Origin: Bolinopsis microptera
Taxonomy: Eukaryota > Ctenophora > Tentaculata > Lobata > Bolinopsidae
DNA length: 64,000 nucleotides
Assembly (NCBI RefSeq): GCF_026151205.1
Contig: NC_087076.1
Location: forward strand, 620,001-684,000
Direction: 5' to 3'
In this document: piece by piece, positions 1-12,900 of the stretch
Numbering within the stretch: position 1 is the first letter of the stretch
How the letters are laid out: each line of letters starts with the position of its first letter
The notes under the pieces: model-generated
What the model saw: the letters and a program-made list of their open reading frames with translations, nothing else
The model's database searches: none
Told to the model about the DNA's origin: nothing
Program-made: the position numbers and the translations under genes

Positions 1-110
1 CAACGTAATTACCACAAAACTGATCAAAATGTCGCTCTCCAATCTTTACACGTGCACGACGCACGTGCGTGTAACAACCCTCGTTACCATGGTAACTTTG
101 CAACTTAAAA
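1..110 (-). repeat. Inverted partial copy of the ~360-bp degenerate satellite family
   Basis: Read on the minus strand, this stretch contains ttttgtggtaattacgttg, gagcgacattttgatc, a cluster of cacgtgc motifs and a ggtaacgagg motif. The same blocks occur in the same order in the repeat cluster at 19171-20330. It is therefore a diverged copy of that family in the opposite orientation, cut by the window edge. I see no coding potential. The match was made by eye over about 100 bases. Confidence 0.7.
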
Positions 111-636
111 ATGAATGAACTGAAAGAGAAACGAACTGACAGAGAAATGAACTGACAGAGAAACGAACTGACAAATAAATGAACTGACAGAGAAATGAAC
201 TGACAGAGAAATGAACTGACAGAGAAATGAACTGACAGAGAAATGAACTGACAGAGAAATGAACTGACAGAGAAATGAACTGACAGAGAAATGCACTGAC
301 AGAGAAATGAACTGACAGAGAAACGAACTGACAGAGAAATGAACTGACAGAGAAATGAACTGACAGAGAAATGAACTGACAGAGAAATGAACTGAAAGAG
401 AAATGAACTGACAAAGAAATGAACTGGCAGAGAAATGTACTGACAGAGAAATGAACTGACAGAGAAATGAACTGAAAGAGAAATGAACTGACAAAGAAAT
501 GAACTGGCAGAGAAATGAACTGACAGAGAAATGAACTGACAGAGAAATGAACTGGCAGCGAAATGAACTGACAGAGAAATGAACTGACAGAGAAATGAAC
601 TGAAAGAGAAATGAACTGACAGAGAAATGAACTGAG
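111..636. repeat. 16-bp minisatellite (gaactgacagagaaat), ~33 copies
   Basis: Tandem array of a 16-bp unit, gaactgacagagaaat, with scattered single-base variants such as gaaagag, acaaag and ggcagag. A variant series (gaaagag, acaaag, ggcagag) recurs exactly 80 bp apart, at 391 and 471, which is five units and indicates block duplication. Because 16 is not a multiple of 3 and the unit lacks stops, long frames on the minus strand encode Ser/Phe/Leu/Val repeats. These are not credible genes. Confidence 0.95.
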
Positions 637-775
637 AAATAAGACACATTTATTGTCTAAAGAGTATGGCCCGATACACAAGACAGAGCGAAACCCTCAC
701 AACTGCGCACATAATAAGAAGCCATGTGTATCTACTCAATGACCAGATCTATTGACTCTCATGACATGAAGACAC

Positions 776-1500
776 AGTAACAACTAGTAACCCTCACAGT
801 TACAACTAGTAACCCTCACAGTAACAACTAGTAACCCTCACAGTTACAACTAGTAACCCTCACAGTTACAACTAGTAACCCTCACAGTTACAACTAGTAA
901 CCCTCACAGTTACAACTAGTAACCCTCACAGTAACAACTAGTAACCCTCGCAGTTACAACTAGTAACCCTCACAGTTACAACTAGTAACCCTCACAGTTA
1001 CAACTAGTAACCCTCACAGTTACAACTAGTAACCCTCACAGTAACAACTAGTAACCCTCGCAGTTACAACTAGTAACCCTCACAGTAACAACTAGTAACC
1101 CTCACAGTAACAACTAGTAACCCTCACAGTTACAACTAGTAACCCTCACAGTTACAACTAGTAACCCTCACAGTAACAACTAGTAACCCTCGCAGTTACA
1201 ACTAGTAACCCTCACAGTAACAACTAGTAACCCTCACAGTTACAACTAGTAACCCTCGCAGTTACAACTAGTAACCCTCACAGTAACAACTAGTAACCCT
1301 CACAGTTACAACTAGTAACCCTCACAGTTACAACTAGTAACCCTCACAGTTACAACTAGTAACCCTCACAGTTACAACTAGTAACCCTCACAGTAACAAC
1401 TAGTAACCCTCACAGTTACAACTAGTACCCCTCACAGTTACAACTAGTAACCCTCACAGTAACAACTAGTAACCCTCACAGTAACAACTAGTAACCCTTG
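776..1500. repeat. 22-bp minisatellite (acaactagtaaccctcacag + t/a), ~33 copies
   Basis: Tandem array with a 22-bp period whose core is acaactagtaaccctcacag. One position alternates between t and a (cagttacaac or cagtaacaac) along the array, and a few units carry ctcgcag. The unit contains the palindrome actagt. The right end breaks into unique DNA at about 1500. Confidence 0.95.
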
Positions 1501-1643
1501 CGTAGCCGGCCTCTCACTCTACCATGTTAAGAGTCTTACTTGATGATTATCATTGAATACGGAGGCCAGGAACCATGGGAATTATTCATCAGTATGATGG
1601 AGAATAATCCGTCACATTTACTGAGCACGTCAGCTCTGTCTCA
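1501..1643. other. Short unique spacer
   Basis: About 140 bases between two satellites, with no gene, RNA or further repeat that I can see. Confidence 0.6.
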
Positions 1644-2520
1644 GCCTCTATTTGAGGGGTTTGTAATGTTATAATATCCTCTATATGAGGGGTTTGTAAT
1701 GTTATATCATATATGTGAGGGGTTTGTAATGTTATAAACTCTATATGAGGGGTTTGTAATGTTATATCCTCTATGTGAGGGGTTTGTAATGTTATATACT
1801 CTATTTGAGGGGTTTGTAATGTTATATACTCTATTTGAGGGGTTTGTAATGTTATATCCTCTATCATGTGAGGGGTTTGTAATGTTATATGCACTATTTG
1901 AGGGGTTTGTAATGTTATATACTTTATGTGAGGGGTTTGTAATGTTATATGCTCTATTTGAGGGGTTTGTAATGTTATATGCTCTATTTGAGGGGTTTGT
2001 AATGTTATATACTTTATGTGAGGGGTTTGTAATGTTATATACTTTATGTGAGGGGTTTGTAATGTTATATACTTTATGTGAGGGGTTTGTAATGTTATAT
2101 ACTCTATTTGATGGTTTGTAATGTTATATACTCTATTTGAGGGGTTTGTAATGTTATATCCTCTATTTGAGGGGTTTATAATGTTATATACTTTATGTGA
2201 GGGGTTTTTAATGTTATATGCTCTATTTGAGGGGTTTGTAATGTTATATGCTCTATTTGAGGGGTTTGTAATGTTATATGCTCTATTTGAGGGGTTTGTA
2301 ATGTTATATGCTCTATTTGAGGGTTTGTAATGTTATATACTCTATGTGAGGGGGTTTGTAATGTTATATGCTCTATTTGAGGGTTTGTTATGTTATATGC
2401 TCTATTTGAGGGGTTTGTAATGTTATATCCTCTATGAGATGTGAGGGGTTTGTTATGTTATATGCTCTATTTGAGGGGTTTGTAATGGTTATTATATGGC
2501 CTCTATTTGTGGGGTTGTTA
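1644..2520. repeat. 30-bp minisatellite (gaggggtttgtaatgttata...), ~28 copies
   Basis: Tandem array of a 30-bp unit built on gaggggtttgtaatgttata followed by a variable tctattt or tttatgt segment. Because 30 is divisible by 3, frames stay open and encode a ten-residue repeat (MLYTLFEGFV-like) on the plus strand, with a separate frame on the minus strand. Single-base deletions near 2111 and 2324 break the frames. I treat it as satellite DNA, not as a gene. Confidence 0.95.
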
Positions 2521-2564
2521 TTTAATCGGGGTATAGACCAGCTGTCGGCCCAATCTTGTAATAG

Positions 2565-3345
2565 CAATTAAGAGAAACACGAATAAGTAGTATATACGAT
2601 GAGAAAAACAAGGAGTAGATAGTAATAAAAGAGAAATAACAAGGAGTAGATAGTAATAAAAGAGAAAATAACACGAGTAGATAGTAATAAAATAGAAATA
2701 ACAAGGAGTAGATAGGTAACAAAAGAGAAATAACAAGGAGTAGATAGTAATAAAAGAGAAATAACAAGAGTAGATAGTAATAAAAGAGAAATAACAACGG
2801 AGTAGATAGTAATAAAAGAGAAATAACAAGGAGTAGATAGTAACAAAAGAGAAATAACAAGGAGTAGATAGTAATAAAAGAGAAATAACAAGGAGTAGAT
2901 AGTAATTAAAAGAGAAATAACAAGGAGTAGATAGTAACAAAAATGAGAAATAACAAGGAGTAAATAGTATAAAAGAGAAATAACAAGGAGTGAGATTAGT
3001 AATAAAGAGAAATAACACGGAGTAGATAGTAATAAAAGAGAAATAACAAGGAGTTAGATAGTAACAAAAGAGAAATAACAAGGTAGAGATAGTAATAAAA
3101 GAGAAATAACAAGGAGTTAAATAGTAATAAAAGAGAAATAATACAAGGATTTGAAATAGTAATAATAAAGGAGAAACATAACATAGGAGTAAATAGTAAT
3201 AAAAGAGTAATAACAAGGAGTAGGATAGTAATAAAAAGAATAACAGGGGTGTAATGGTTATATTTAATAATGAGGAAATAACAAGGATGTATGATAGTAA
3301 TACAAGAGAAATAACAATGTAGTTAAATTAGTAATAAAAGAAATT
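2565..3345. repeat. 31-bp minisatellite (aacaaggagtagatagtaat...), decaying to the right
   Basis: Tandem array of a 31-bp A-rich unit (aacaaggagtagatagtaat then aaaagagaaat). Copies from about 2620 to 2930 are nearly uniform. From about 2940 rightward they collect indels and substitutions until the period is hardly visible near 3345. This fits an array whose right flank is no longer being homogenised. Minus-strand open frames rich in Leu/Tyr/Phe come from the repeat. Confidence 0.9.
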
Positions 3346-3629
3346 AAAAGGGTAAGTTAAATATTAATTTAAATGTAAATAACAGACGGTAATTGAATGG
3401 AATCTCAGAGGGTTGAATAGATGAGCGGAGGTGGATGAAAAGGTGTAATGTATATACACTTAGAGAATGTATAATTGTATTGAGCTTAAGTAAGCTATTG
3501 AGGCTGAAGAAGCAAATGAGGGAGTGTAACTGTTAGCCAATGAGGGGTGTCGAAGTGAAACCAATAGTGCACCAATTTATCACCTAATAGTGACAGGGTG
3601 TCAAATATTTTGAGTGCTAATTTAGTGCA
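3346..3629. other. Degenerate spacer between the 31-bp and 12-bp arrays
   Basis: AT-rich sequence. Its left half looks like decayed 31-bp units and its right half contains scattered gtgcacc-like remnants of the 12-bp array. No gene is visible. Confidence 0.5.
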
Positions 3630-4563
3630 CCAAGTAGGGTGCCCAAGTTAGTGCATCCATTAGTTTGTACCATGTAGTTGCACTAAGTGAGTGCACAAGT
3701 AGTGCATGCCAAAATTAATGCACCAAGTAGTGACCAACAGTGCACAATTAGTGTATTACTAATAGTGCACCAACTAGTGCACCAATCTAGTGCACTAAGT
3801 AGTGCACCAAGTAGTGCACCAAGTAGTGCACCAAGTAGTGCACCAAGTAGTGCACCAACTAGTGCACCAACTAGTGCACCAAGGTAGTGCACCAAATAGT
3901 GCACCAAGTAGTGACACCAACTAGTGCACAACTAGTGCACCAAGTAGTGCTCCAACTAGTGCACCAAGGTATGCACCAAGTAGGTGCACCAACTATGCAC
4001 ACCAACTAGTGCACCAACTAGTGCACCAACTAGTGGCACCAACTAGTGGCCACAACTAGTGTACCAACTAGTGCCAACTAGTGCACCAAGTAGTGCACCA
4101 AGTAGTGCACCAAGTAGTGCACCAAGTAGTGCACCAAGTAGTGCACCAAGTAGTGCACCAAGTAGTGCACCAAGTAGTGCACCAAGTAGTGCACCAAGTA
4201 GTGCACCAACTAGTGCACCAAGTAGTGCACCAAGTAGTGCACCAACTAGTGCACCAACTAGTGCACCAAGTAGTGCACCAAGTAGTGCACCAAGTAGTGC
4301 ACCAAGTAGTGCACCAAGTAGTGCACCAAGTAGTGCACCAAGTAGTGCACCAAGTAGTGCACCAAGTAGTGCACCAAGTAGTGCACCAAGTAGTGCACCA
4401 AGTAGTGCACCAAGTAGTGCACCAAGTAGTGTACCAAGTAGTGCACAAAGTAGTGCACCAACTAGTGCACTAAGTAGTGCACCAGTAGTGCACAAAGTAG
4501 TGCACCAAGTAGTGCACCAAGTAGTGCACCAAGTAGTGCACCAAGTAGTGCACCAAGTAGTGC
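3630..4563. repeat. 12-bp minisatellite (agtgcaccaagt), decaying to the left
   Basis: Tandem array of agtgcaccaagt with agtgcaccaact variants. Units from about 4081 to 4563 are almost perfect. To the left they show increasing indels and substitutions and fade out near 3630. The unit contains the palindrome gtgcac. Long frames on both strands (SAPS, VVHQ, LGAL and CTTW repeats) follow from the 12-bp period and are not genes. Confidence 0.95.
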
Positions 4564-4616
4564 GACCGGTTGCATCTTGTGACTGTTACACGGTGCAGCA
4601 CGTCCTGAATTCTAGT

Positions 4617-4673
4617 GCACCCCCCCCCCCCCCCCCCCGCCCCCTCTAGTGCCCCCCCCCCCCTCTTGTATAA
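4617..4673. repeat. Interrupted poly-C tract
   Basis: Runs of 13-18 C residues broken by g, ctctagtg and similar short interruptions, abutting the end of the 12-bp array. The complementary strand has G runs that could form a quadruplex. Confidence 0.85.
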
Positions 4674-5264
4674 GAGTAGTTAGAGTGTACTCCAACAAGA
4701 GTTACTCTGGAGACTGGTACACTACACGTGACTGGTACACTACACGTCACAGCTGCCTAATGTAAAGGAGTACACTAACCTGTAGCCACTAATGGCACAC
4801 ATAACAATACTAAATATTATATACTCATGTACAATGTATACAGTGCAACTCATGCTAAGCTGACCACTAATACTACACACAGTGTACACTCTACTACTAC
4901 TACTGCAAAGCAAGGATAGTTATTAGTCTCGTGAGATCGGCTAATTAGCTAAGTCAGTACTAAGGTAGCACCTCTACCTTAGTACACTAATATGTTAAGT
5001 GCTTTTTTCTGAACGTCTTCCAACTGTGTACTACATAGAAGTGCAGAAGAAAGCTGTAAACTACCAGATACCTTGTTGTTTACACTTGTTGAGTGTAAGA
5101 CGAGTGACTAAAGTGAGCAGGAACTAATAAAGTGGTGTTTAGTAGGTTATATAGTAGGTTATATTTATTAGTGAGAGGATGTTAACTGAGTAACTATATA
5201 TAATATATATATATGATATACTAAACTAGGAGTAATCGTTATCACACCAACACAGAGTGAGGTA
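4674..5264. other. Unique spacer with an 18-bp direct duplication
   Basis: No gene is seen. An 18-bp motif, gactggtacactacacgt, is present twice in tandem at 4712 and 4730, which may be an early stage of array formation. The rest is AT-rich unique DNA ending in a short ta-repeat near 5200. Confidence 0.6.
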
Positions 5265-5270
5265 GTGGTT

Positions 5271-5600
5271 ATCAGGGGTAATTACCAGGTAAACTACCAG
5301 GTAAACTACCAGGTAAACTACCAGGTAAACTACCAGGTAAACTACCAGGTAAACTACCAGGTAAACTACCAGGTAAACTACCAGGTAAACTACCAGGTAA
5401 ACTACCAGGTAAACTACCAGGTAAACTACCAGGTAAACTACCAGGTAAACTACCAGGTAAACTACCAGGTAAACTACCAGGTAAACTACCAGGTAAACTA
5501 CCAGGTAAACTACCAGGTAAACTACCAGGTAAACTACCAGGTAAACTACCAGGTAAACTACCAGGTAAACTACCAGGTAAACTACCAGGTAAACTACCAG
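5271..5600. repeat. 12-bp minisatellite (aactaccaggta), ~27 near-perfect copies
   Basis: Near-perfect tandem array of aactaccaggta. In one plus frame it reads Asn-Tyr-Gln-Val repeats. It passes directly into a (gag)n tract at 5600, sharing the final ccagg. The uniformity suggests recent expansion. Confidence 0.97.
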
Positions 5601-6005
5601 GAGGAGGAGGAGGAGGAGGAGGAGGAGGGAGGAGGAGGAGGGAGGAGGAGGAGGAGGAGGAGGAGGAGAGGAGAGGAGGAGGAGGAGGAGGAGGAGGAGG
5701 AGGAGGAGGAGGAGGAGGAGGAGGAGGAGGAGGAGGAGGAGGAGGGGAGGAGGAGGAGGGGGAAGAGAGGAGGAGGAGGAGGAGGAGGGGGGGGGAGGAG
5801 GAGGAGGAGGAGGAGGGGGAAGAGGAGGAGGAGGAGGAGGGGGAAGAGGAGGAGGAGGAGGAGGAGGAGGGGGTAGAGGAGGCGGAGGAGGAGGAGGAGG
5901 AGGAGGAGGAGGAGGAGGGGGAGGAGGAGGGGGAGGAGGAGGAGGAGGAGGAGGAGGAGGAGGAGGAGGAGGGAGGAGGGAGGAGGAGGAGGGGAGGAGG
6001 AGGAG
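5600..6005. repeat. (GAG/GGA)n polypurine tract, ~400 bp
   Basis: Almost uninterrupted purine run on the plus strand, mostly gga triplets with variable g runs. Mirror-symmetric polypurine tracts of this length are known to adopt H-DNA (triplex). The glutamate- and arginine-rich frame through it is a repeat artefact. Confidence 0.95.
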
Positions 6006-6972
6006 TAATGAAATGGAAGGTAACTACTAACTTTGCAACTCTAAATAGCAGAAGGCAGGAAACTTTGCAGCGGGGGTAGTAGTGAGCAGGTAGCTTTGTC
6101 TGACAGGTCTCTTAGGTCAGTGTGGTGCCAAGTATGGCAAGCCTCTACAGAGCATTTCAGATTGCTTCCAAATCCTCAAAACACCATTTCAGGTGACTAC
6201 AAGAACCTAGTTTAAAAACTTTCCACTTTATACGGGAAGAAGTGCACAAGGAGAGAATTTCGGGACTTTTAATAACTTCAAACTTTTAAAATGTTTAAAA
6301 TTGGAAACGACAAGTGAGTGTTATCAGGTAGTTACTTACTAGATAATCTACTTCAGAGAGATATGAGCGAACTACGCAAAACGTCTCGTTTGTAATTCTC
6401 CTTTGTGTTTACAGCCTAATCCTATTATCGAAACATCATAATATTATATACCAACATATTGAGCCTTATACTCTTATAGAGTCACGAGTCGAAATAAAAA
6501 AGCAAAAGACTTGACTGCAAGCCAAGCAGCGATCACCATGGCAACTGTTTTCGACATAAATAAACTCGCACATATTTTAGACGCGACCGGAAATGTATAT
6601 TTCTTGACAAGTTTTGAACTGATTTCCCCGTATTAAGGTAGGTAAGGTAGTTTTACATATAAGTACATAATGAGGAGGTGAGTAGTTAGCAGTGGGTAGG
6701 AACATGTCCTTATAAGGGAACCACGTGGGTAGGAACATGTCTTGTGTCAGACAGATTAGAAGAAAGTAAGAAATTACTAATGAGTCCTATTACTGAGACC
6801 GACTACACAGCAACCGGAGATTGGTCGACCAGTCTTACTTACGTGACTTAGTCGCTAATACTTAATCATAATGAGCCCGCTGGAACAAAGGAGGAGAGAA
6901 GGAGGAACAAAGGATAAACTCCAATTACCAATTCCAGATGATCAGTGTCCCTGTGATTGAACGGATCATCTG
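6006..6972. other. Unique spacer, no gene recognised
   Basis: About 970 bases of non-repetitive AT-rich DNA. The only structure I see is a short direct duplication of gtgggtaggaacatgtc near 6692 and 6724. No open frame here has protein-like composition. Confidence 0.6.
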
Positions 6973-9900
6973 CCAATACCAGGCACGGACAGGTTCTCAG
7001 GTACATACTGTGCCAATACCAGGCACGGACAGGTTCTCAGGTACAGACTGTGCCAATACCAGGCACGGACAGGTTCTCAGGTACATACTGTGCCAATACC
7101 AGGCACGGACAGGTTCTCAGGTACATACTGTGCCAATACCAGGCACGGACAGGTTCTCAGGTACAGACTGTGCCAATACCAGGCACGGACAGGTTCTCAG
7201 GTACATACTGTGCCAATACCAGGCACGGACAGGTTCTCAGGTACATACTGTGCCAATACCAGGCACGGACAGGTTCTCAGGTACAGACTGTGCCAATACC
7301 AGGCACGGACAGGTTCTCAGGTACAGACTGTGCCAATACCAGGCACGGACAGGTTCTCAGGTACAGACTGTGCCAATACCAGGCACGGACAGGTTCTCAG
7401 GTACATACTGTGCCAATACCAGGCACGGACAGGTTCTCAGGTACATACTGTGCCAATACCAGGCACGGACAGGTTCTCAGGTACATACTGTGCCAATACC
7501 AGGCACGGACAGGTTCTCAGGTACATACTGTGCCAATACCAGGCACGGACAGGTTCTCAGGTACAGACTGTGCCAATACCAGGCACGGACAGGTTCTCAG
7601 GTACAGACTGTGCCAATACCAGGCACGGACAGGTTCTCAGGTACATACTGTGCCAATACCAGGCACGGACAGGTTCTCAGGTACAGACTGTGCCAATACC
7701 AGGCACGGACAGGTTCTCAGGTACATACTGTGCCAATACCAGGCACGGACAGGTTCTCAGGTACATACTGTGCCAATACCAGGTACGGACAGGTTCTCAG
7801 GTACATACTGTGCCAATACCAGGCACGGACAGGTTCTCAGGTACATACTGTGCCAATACCAGGCACGGACAGGTTCTCAGGTACAGACTGTGCCAATACC
7901 AGGCACGGACAGGTTCTCAGGTACATAGACACTGTGCCAATACCAGGCACGGACAGGTTCTCAGGTACAGACTGTGCCAATACCAGGCACGGACAGGTTC
8001 TCAGGTACATACTGTGCCAATACCAGGTACGGACAGGTTCTCAGGTACAGACTGTGCCAATACCAGGCACGGACAGGTTCTCAGGTACAAGTACATACTG
8101 TGCCAATACCAGGCACGGACAGGTTCTCAGGTACATAGTACATACTGTGCCAATACCAGGCACGGGCAGGTTCTCAGGTACATACTGTGCCAATACCAGG
8201 CACGGACAGGTTCTCAGGTACAGACTGTGCCAATACCAGGCACGGACAGGTTCTCAGGTACATACTGTGCCAATACCAGGTACGGACAGGTTCTCAGGTA
8301 CAGACTGTGCCAATACCAGGCACGGACAGGTTCTCAGGTACATAGTACATACTGTGCCAATACCAGGCACGGACAGGTTCTCAGGTACATAGTACATACT
8401 GTGCCAATACCAGGCACGGACAGGTTCTCAGGTACATAGTACAGACTGTGCCAATACCAGGCACGGACAGGTTCTCAGGTACATACTGTGCCAATACCAG
8501 GCACGGACAGGTTCTCAGGTACAGACTGTGCCAATACCAGGCACGGGCAGGTTCTCAGGTACATACTGTGCCAATACCAGGCACGGACAGGTTCTCAGGT
8601 ACATACTTTACCAATACCAGGCACGGACAGGTTCTCAGGTACATACTTTACCAATACCAGGCACGGACAGGTTCTCAGGTACAGACTGTGCCAATACCAG
8701 GCACGGGCAGGTTCTCAGGTACAGACTGTGCCAATACCAGGCACGGACAGGTTCTCAGGTACATACTGTGCCAATACCAGGTACGGACAGGTTCTCAGGT
8801 ACAGACTGTGCCAATACCAGGCACGGACAGGTTCTCAGGTACATACTGTGCCAATACCAGGTACGGACAGGTTCTCAGGTACAGCCTGTGCCAATACCAG
8901 GCACGGACAGGTTCTCAGGTACAGCCTGTGCCAATACCAGGTACGAACAGGTTCTCAGGTACAGACTGTGCCAATACCAGGCACGGAAAGGTTCTCAGGT
9001 ACATACTGTGCCAATACCAGGCACGGATAGGTTCTCAGGTACATACTGTGCCAATACCAGGCACGGATAGGTTCTCAGGTACATACTGTGCCAATACCAG
9101 GCACGGATAGGTTCTCAGGTACATACTGTGCCAATACCAGGCACGGACAGGTTCTCAGGTACAGACTGTGCCAATACCAGGCACGGACAGGTTCTCAGGT
9201 ACATACTGTGCCAATACCAGGCACGGACAGGTTCTCAGGTACAGACTGTGCCAATACCAGGCACGGACAGGTTCTCAGGTACATACTGTGCCAATACCAG
9301 GTACGGACAGGTTCTCAGGTACAGACTGTGCCAATACCAGGCACGGACAGGTTCTCAGGTACATACTGTGCCAATACCAGGCACGGACAGGTTCTCAGGT
9401 ACATACTGTGCCAATACCAGGCACGGACAGGTTCTCAGGTACAGACTGTGCCAATACCAGGCACGGACAGGTTCTCAGGTACATACTGTGCCAATACCAG
9501 GCACGGACAGGTTCTCAGGTACATACTGTGCCAATACCAGGCACGGACAGGTTCTCAGGTACATACTGTGCCAATACCAGGCACGGACAGGTTCTCAGGT
9601 ACAGACTGTGCCAATACCAGGCACGGACAGGTTCTCAGGTACATACTGTGCCAATACCAGGCACGGACAGGTTCTCAGGTACATACTGTGCCAATACCAG
9701 GCACGGACAGGTTCTCAGGTACATACTGTGCCAATACCAGGCACGGACAGGTTCTCAGGTACAGACTGTGCCAATACCAGGCACGGACAGGTTCTCAGGT
9801 ACAGACTGTGCCAATACCAGGCACGGACAGGTTCTCAGGTACAGACTGTGCCAATACCAGGCACGGACAGGTTCTCAGGTACATACTGTGCCAATACCAG

Positions 9901-12900
9901 GCACGGACAGGTTCTCAGGTACATACTGTGCCAATACCAGGCACGGACAGGTTCTCAGGTACATACTGTGCCAATACCAGGCACGGACAGGTTCTCAGGT
10001 ACATACTGTGCCAATACCAGGCACGGACAGGTTCTCAGGTACAGACTGTGCCAATACCAGGCACGGACAGGTTCTCAGGTACATACTGTGCCAATACCAG
10101 GCACGGACAGGTTCTCAGGTACAGACTGTGCCAATACCAGGCACGGACAGGTTCTCAGGTACAGACTGTGCCAATACCAGGCACGGACAGGTTCTCAGGT
10201 ACAGACTGTGCCAATACCAGGCACGGACAGGTTCTCAGGTACATACTGTGCCAATACCAGGCACGGACAGGTTCTCAGGTACATACTGTGCCAATACCAG
10301 GCACGGACAGGTTCTCAGGTACAGACTGTGCCAATACCAGGCACGGACAGGTTCTCAGGTACAGACTGTGCCAATACCAGGCACGGACAGGTTCTCAGGT
10401 ACAGACTGTGCCAATACCAGGCACGGACAGGTTCTCAGGTACAGACTGTGCCAATACCAGGCACGGACAGGTTCTCAGGTACATACTGTGCCAATACCAG
10501 GCACGGACAGGTTCTCAGGTACATACTGTGCCAATACCAGGCACGGACAGGTTCTCAGGTACATACTGTGCCAATACCAGGCACGGACAGGTTCTCAGGT
10601 ACATACTGTGCCAATACCAGGCACGGACAGGTTCTCAGGTACAGACTGTGCCAATACCAGGCACGGACAGGTTCTCAGGTACAGACTGTGCCAATACCAG
10701 GCACGGACAGGTTCTCAGGTACATACTGTGCCAATACCAGGCACGGACAGGTTCTCAGGTACAGACTGTGCCAATACCAGGCACGGACAGGTTCTCAGGT
10801 ACATACTGTGCCAATACCAGGCACGGACAGGTTCTCAGGTACAGACTGTGCCAATACCAGGCACGGACAGGTTCTCAGGTACATACTGTGCCAATACCAG
10901 GCACGGACAGGTTCTCAGGTACAGACTGTGCCAATACCAGGCACGGACAGGTTCTCAGGTACATACTGTGCCAATACCAGGCACGGACAGGTTCTCAGGT
11001 ACAGACTGTGCCAATACCAGGCACGGACAGGTTCTCAGGTACATACTGTGCCAATACCAGGCACGGACAGGTTCTCAGGTACATACTGTGCCAATACCAG
11101 GCACGGACAGGTTCTCAGGTACAGACTGTGCCAATACCAGGCACGGACAGGTTCTCAGGTACAGACTGTGCCAATACCAGGCACGGACAGGTTCTCAGGT
11201 ACAGACTGTGCCAATACCAGGCACGGACAGGTTCTCAGGTACAGACTGTGCCAATACCAGGCACGGACAGGTTCTCAGGTACATACTGTGCCAATACCAG
11301 GCACGGACAGGTTCTCAGGTACATACTGTGCCAATACCAGGCACGGACAGGTTCTCAGGTACATACTGTGCCAATACCAGGCACGGACAGGTTCTCAGGT
11401 ACATACTGTGCCAATACCAGGCACGGACAGGTTCTCAGGTACAGACTGTGCCAATACCAGGCACGGACAGGTTCTCAGGTACAGACTGTGCCAATACCAG
11501 GCACGGACAGGTTCTCAGGTACATACTGTGCCAATACCAGGCACGGACAGGTTCTCAGGTACAGACTGTGCCAATACCAGGCACGGACAGGTTCTCAGGT
11601 ACATACTGTGCCAATACCAGGCACGGACAGGTTCTCAGGTACAGACTGTGCCAATACCAGGCACGGACAGGTTCTCAGGTACATACTGTGCCAATACCAG
11701 GCACGGACAGGTTCTCAGGTACAGACTGTGCCAATACCAGGCACAGACAGGTTCTCAGGTACATACTGTGCCAATACCAGGCACGGACAGGTTCTCAGGT
11801 ACAGACTGTGCCAATACCAGGCACGGAAAGGTTCTCAGGTACAGACTGTGCCAATACCAGGCACGGACAGGTTCTCAGGTACAGACTGTGCCAATACCAG
11901 GCACGGACAGGTTCTCAGGTACAGACTGTGCCAATACCAGGCACGGACAGGTTCTCAGGTACAGACTGTGCCAATACCAGGCACGGACAGGTTCTCAGGT
12001 ACATACTGTGCCAATACCAGGCACGGACAGGTTCTCAGGTACATACTGTGCCAATACCAGGTACGGACAGGTTCTCAGGTACATACTGTGCCAATACCAG
12101 GCACGGACAGGTTCTCAGGTACATACTGTGCCAATACCAGGCACGGACAGGTTCTCAGGTACAGACTGTGCCAATACCAGGCACGGACAGGTTCTCAGGT
12201 ACATAGTACATACTGTGCCAATACCAGGCACGGACAGGTTCTCAGGTACAGACTGTGCCAATACCAGGCACGGACAGGTTCTCAGGTACATACTGTGCCA
12301 ATACCAGGCACGGACAGGTTCTCAGGTACAGACTGTGCCAATACCAGGCACAGACAGGTTCTCAGGTACATACTGTGCCAATACCAGGTACGGACAGGTT
12401 CTCAGGTACAGACTGTGCCAATACCAGGCACGGACAGGTTCTCAGGTACATAGTACATACTGTGCCAATACCAGGTACGGACAGGTTCTCAGGTACATAC
12501 TTTACCAATACCAGGCACGGACAGGTTCTCAGGTACATACTGTGCCAATACCACGCACGGACAGGTTCTCAGGTACAGACTGTGCCAATACCAGGCACGG
12601 GCAGGTTCTCAGGTACATACTGTGCCAATACCAGGCACGGACAGGTTCTCAGGTACATACTTTACCAATACCAGGCACGGACAGGTTCTCAGGTACATAC
12701 TGTGCCAATACCACGCACGGACAGGTTCTCAGGTACAGACTGTGCCAATACCAGGCACGGGCAGGTTCTCAGGTACAGACTGTGCCAATACCAGGCACGG
12801 ACAGGTTCTCAGGTACATACTGTGCCAATACCAGGTACGGACAGGTTCTCAGGTACAGACTGTGCCAATACCAGGCACGGACAGGTTCTCAGGTACATAC

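Noticed and set aside
5265-5876. NYQV-repeat protein followed by Glu/Gly/Arg-rich tail
   Set aside because: A 12-bp array joined to a gga tract. It has no ATG-bounded unique domain.
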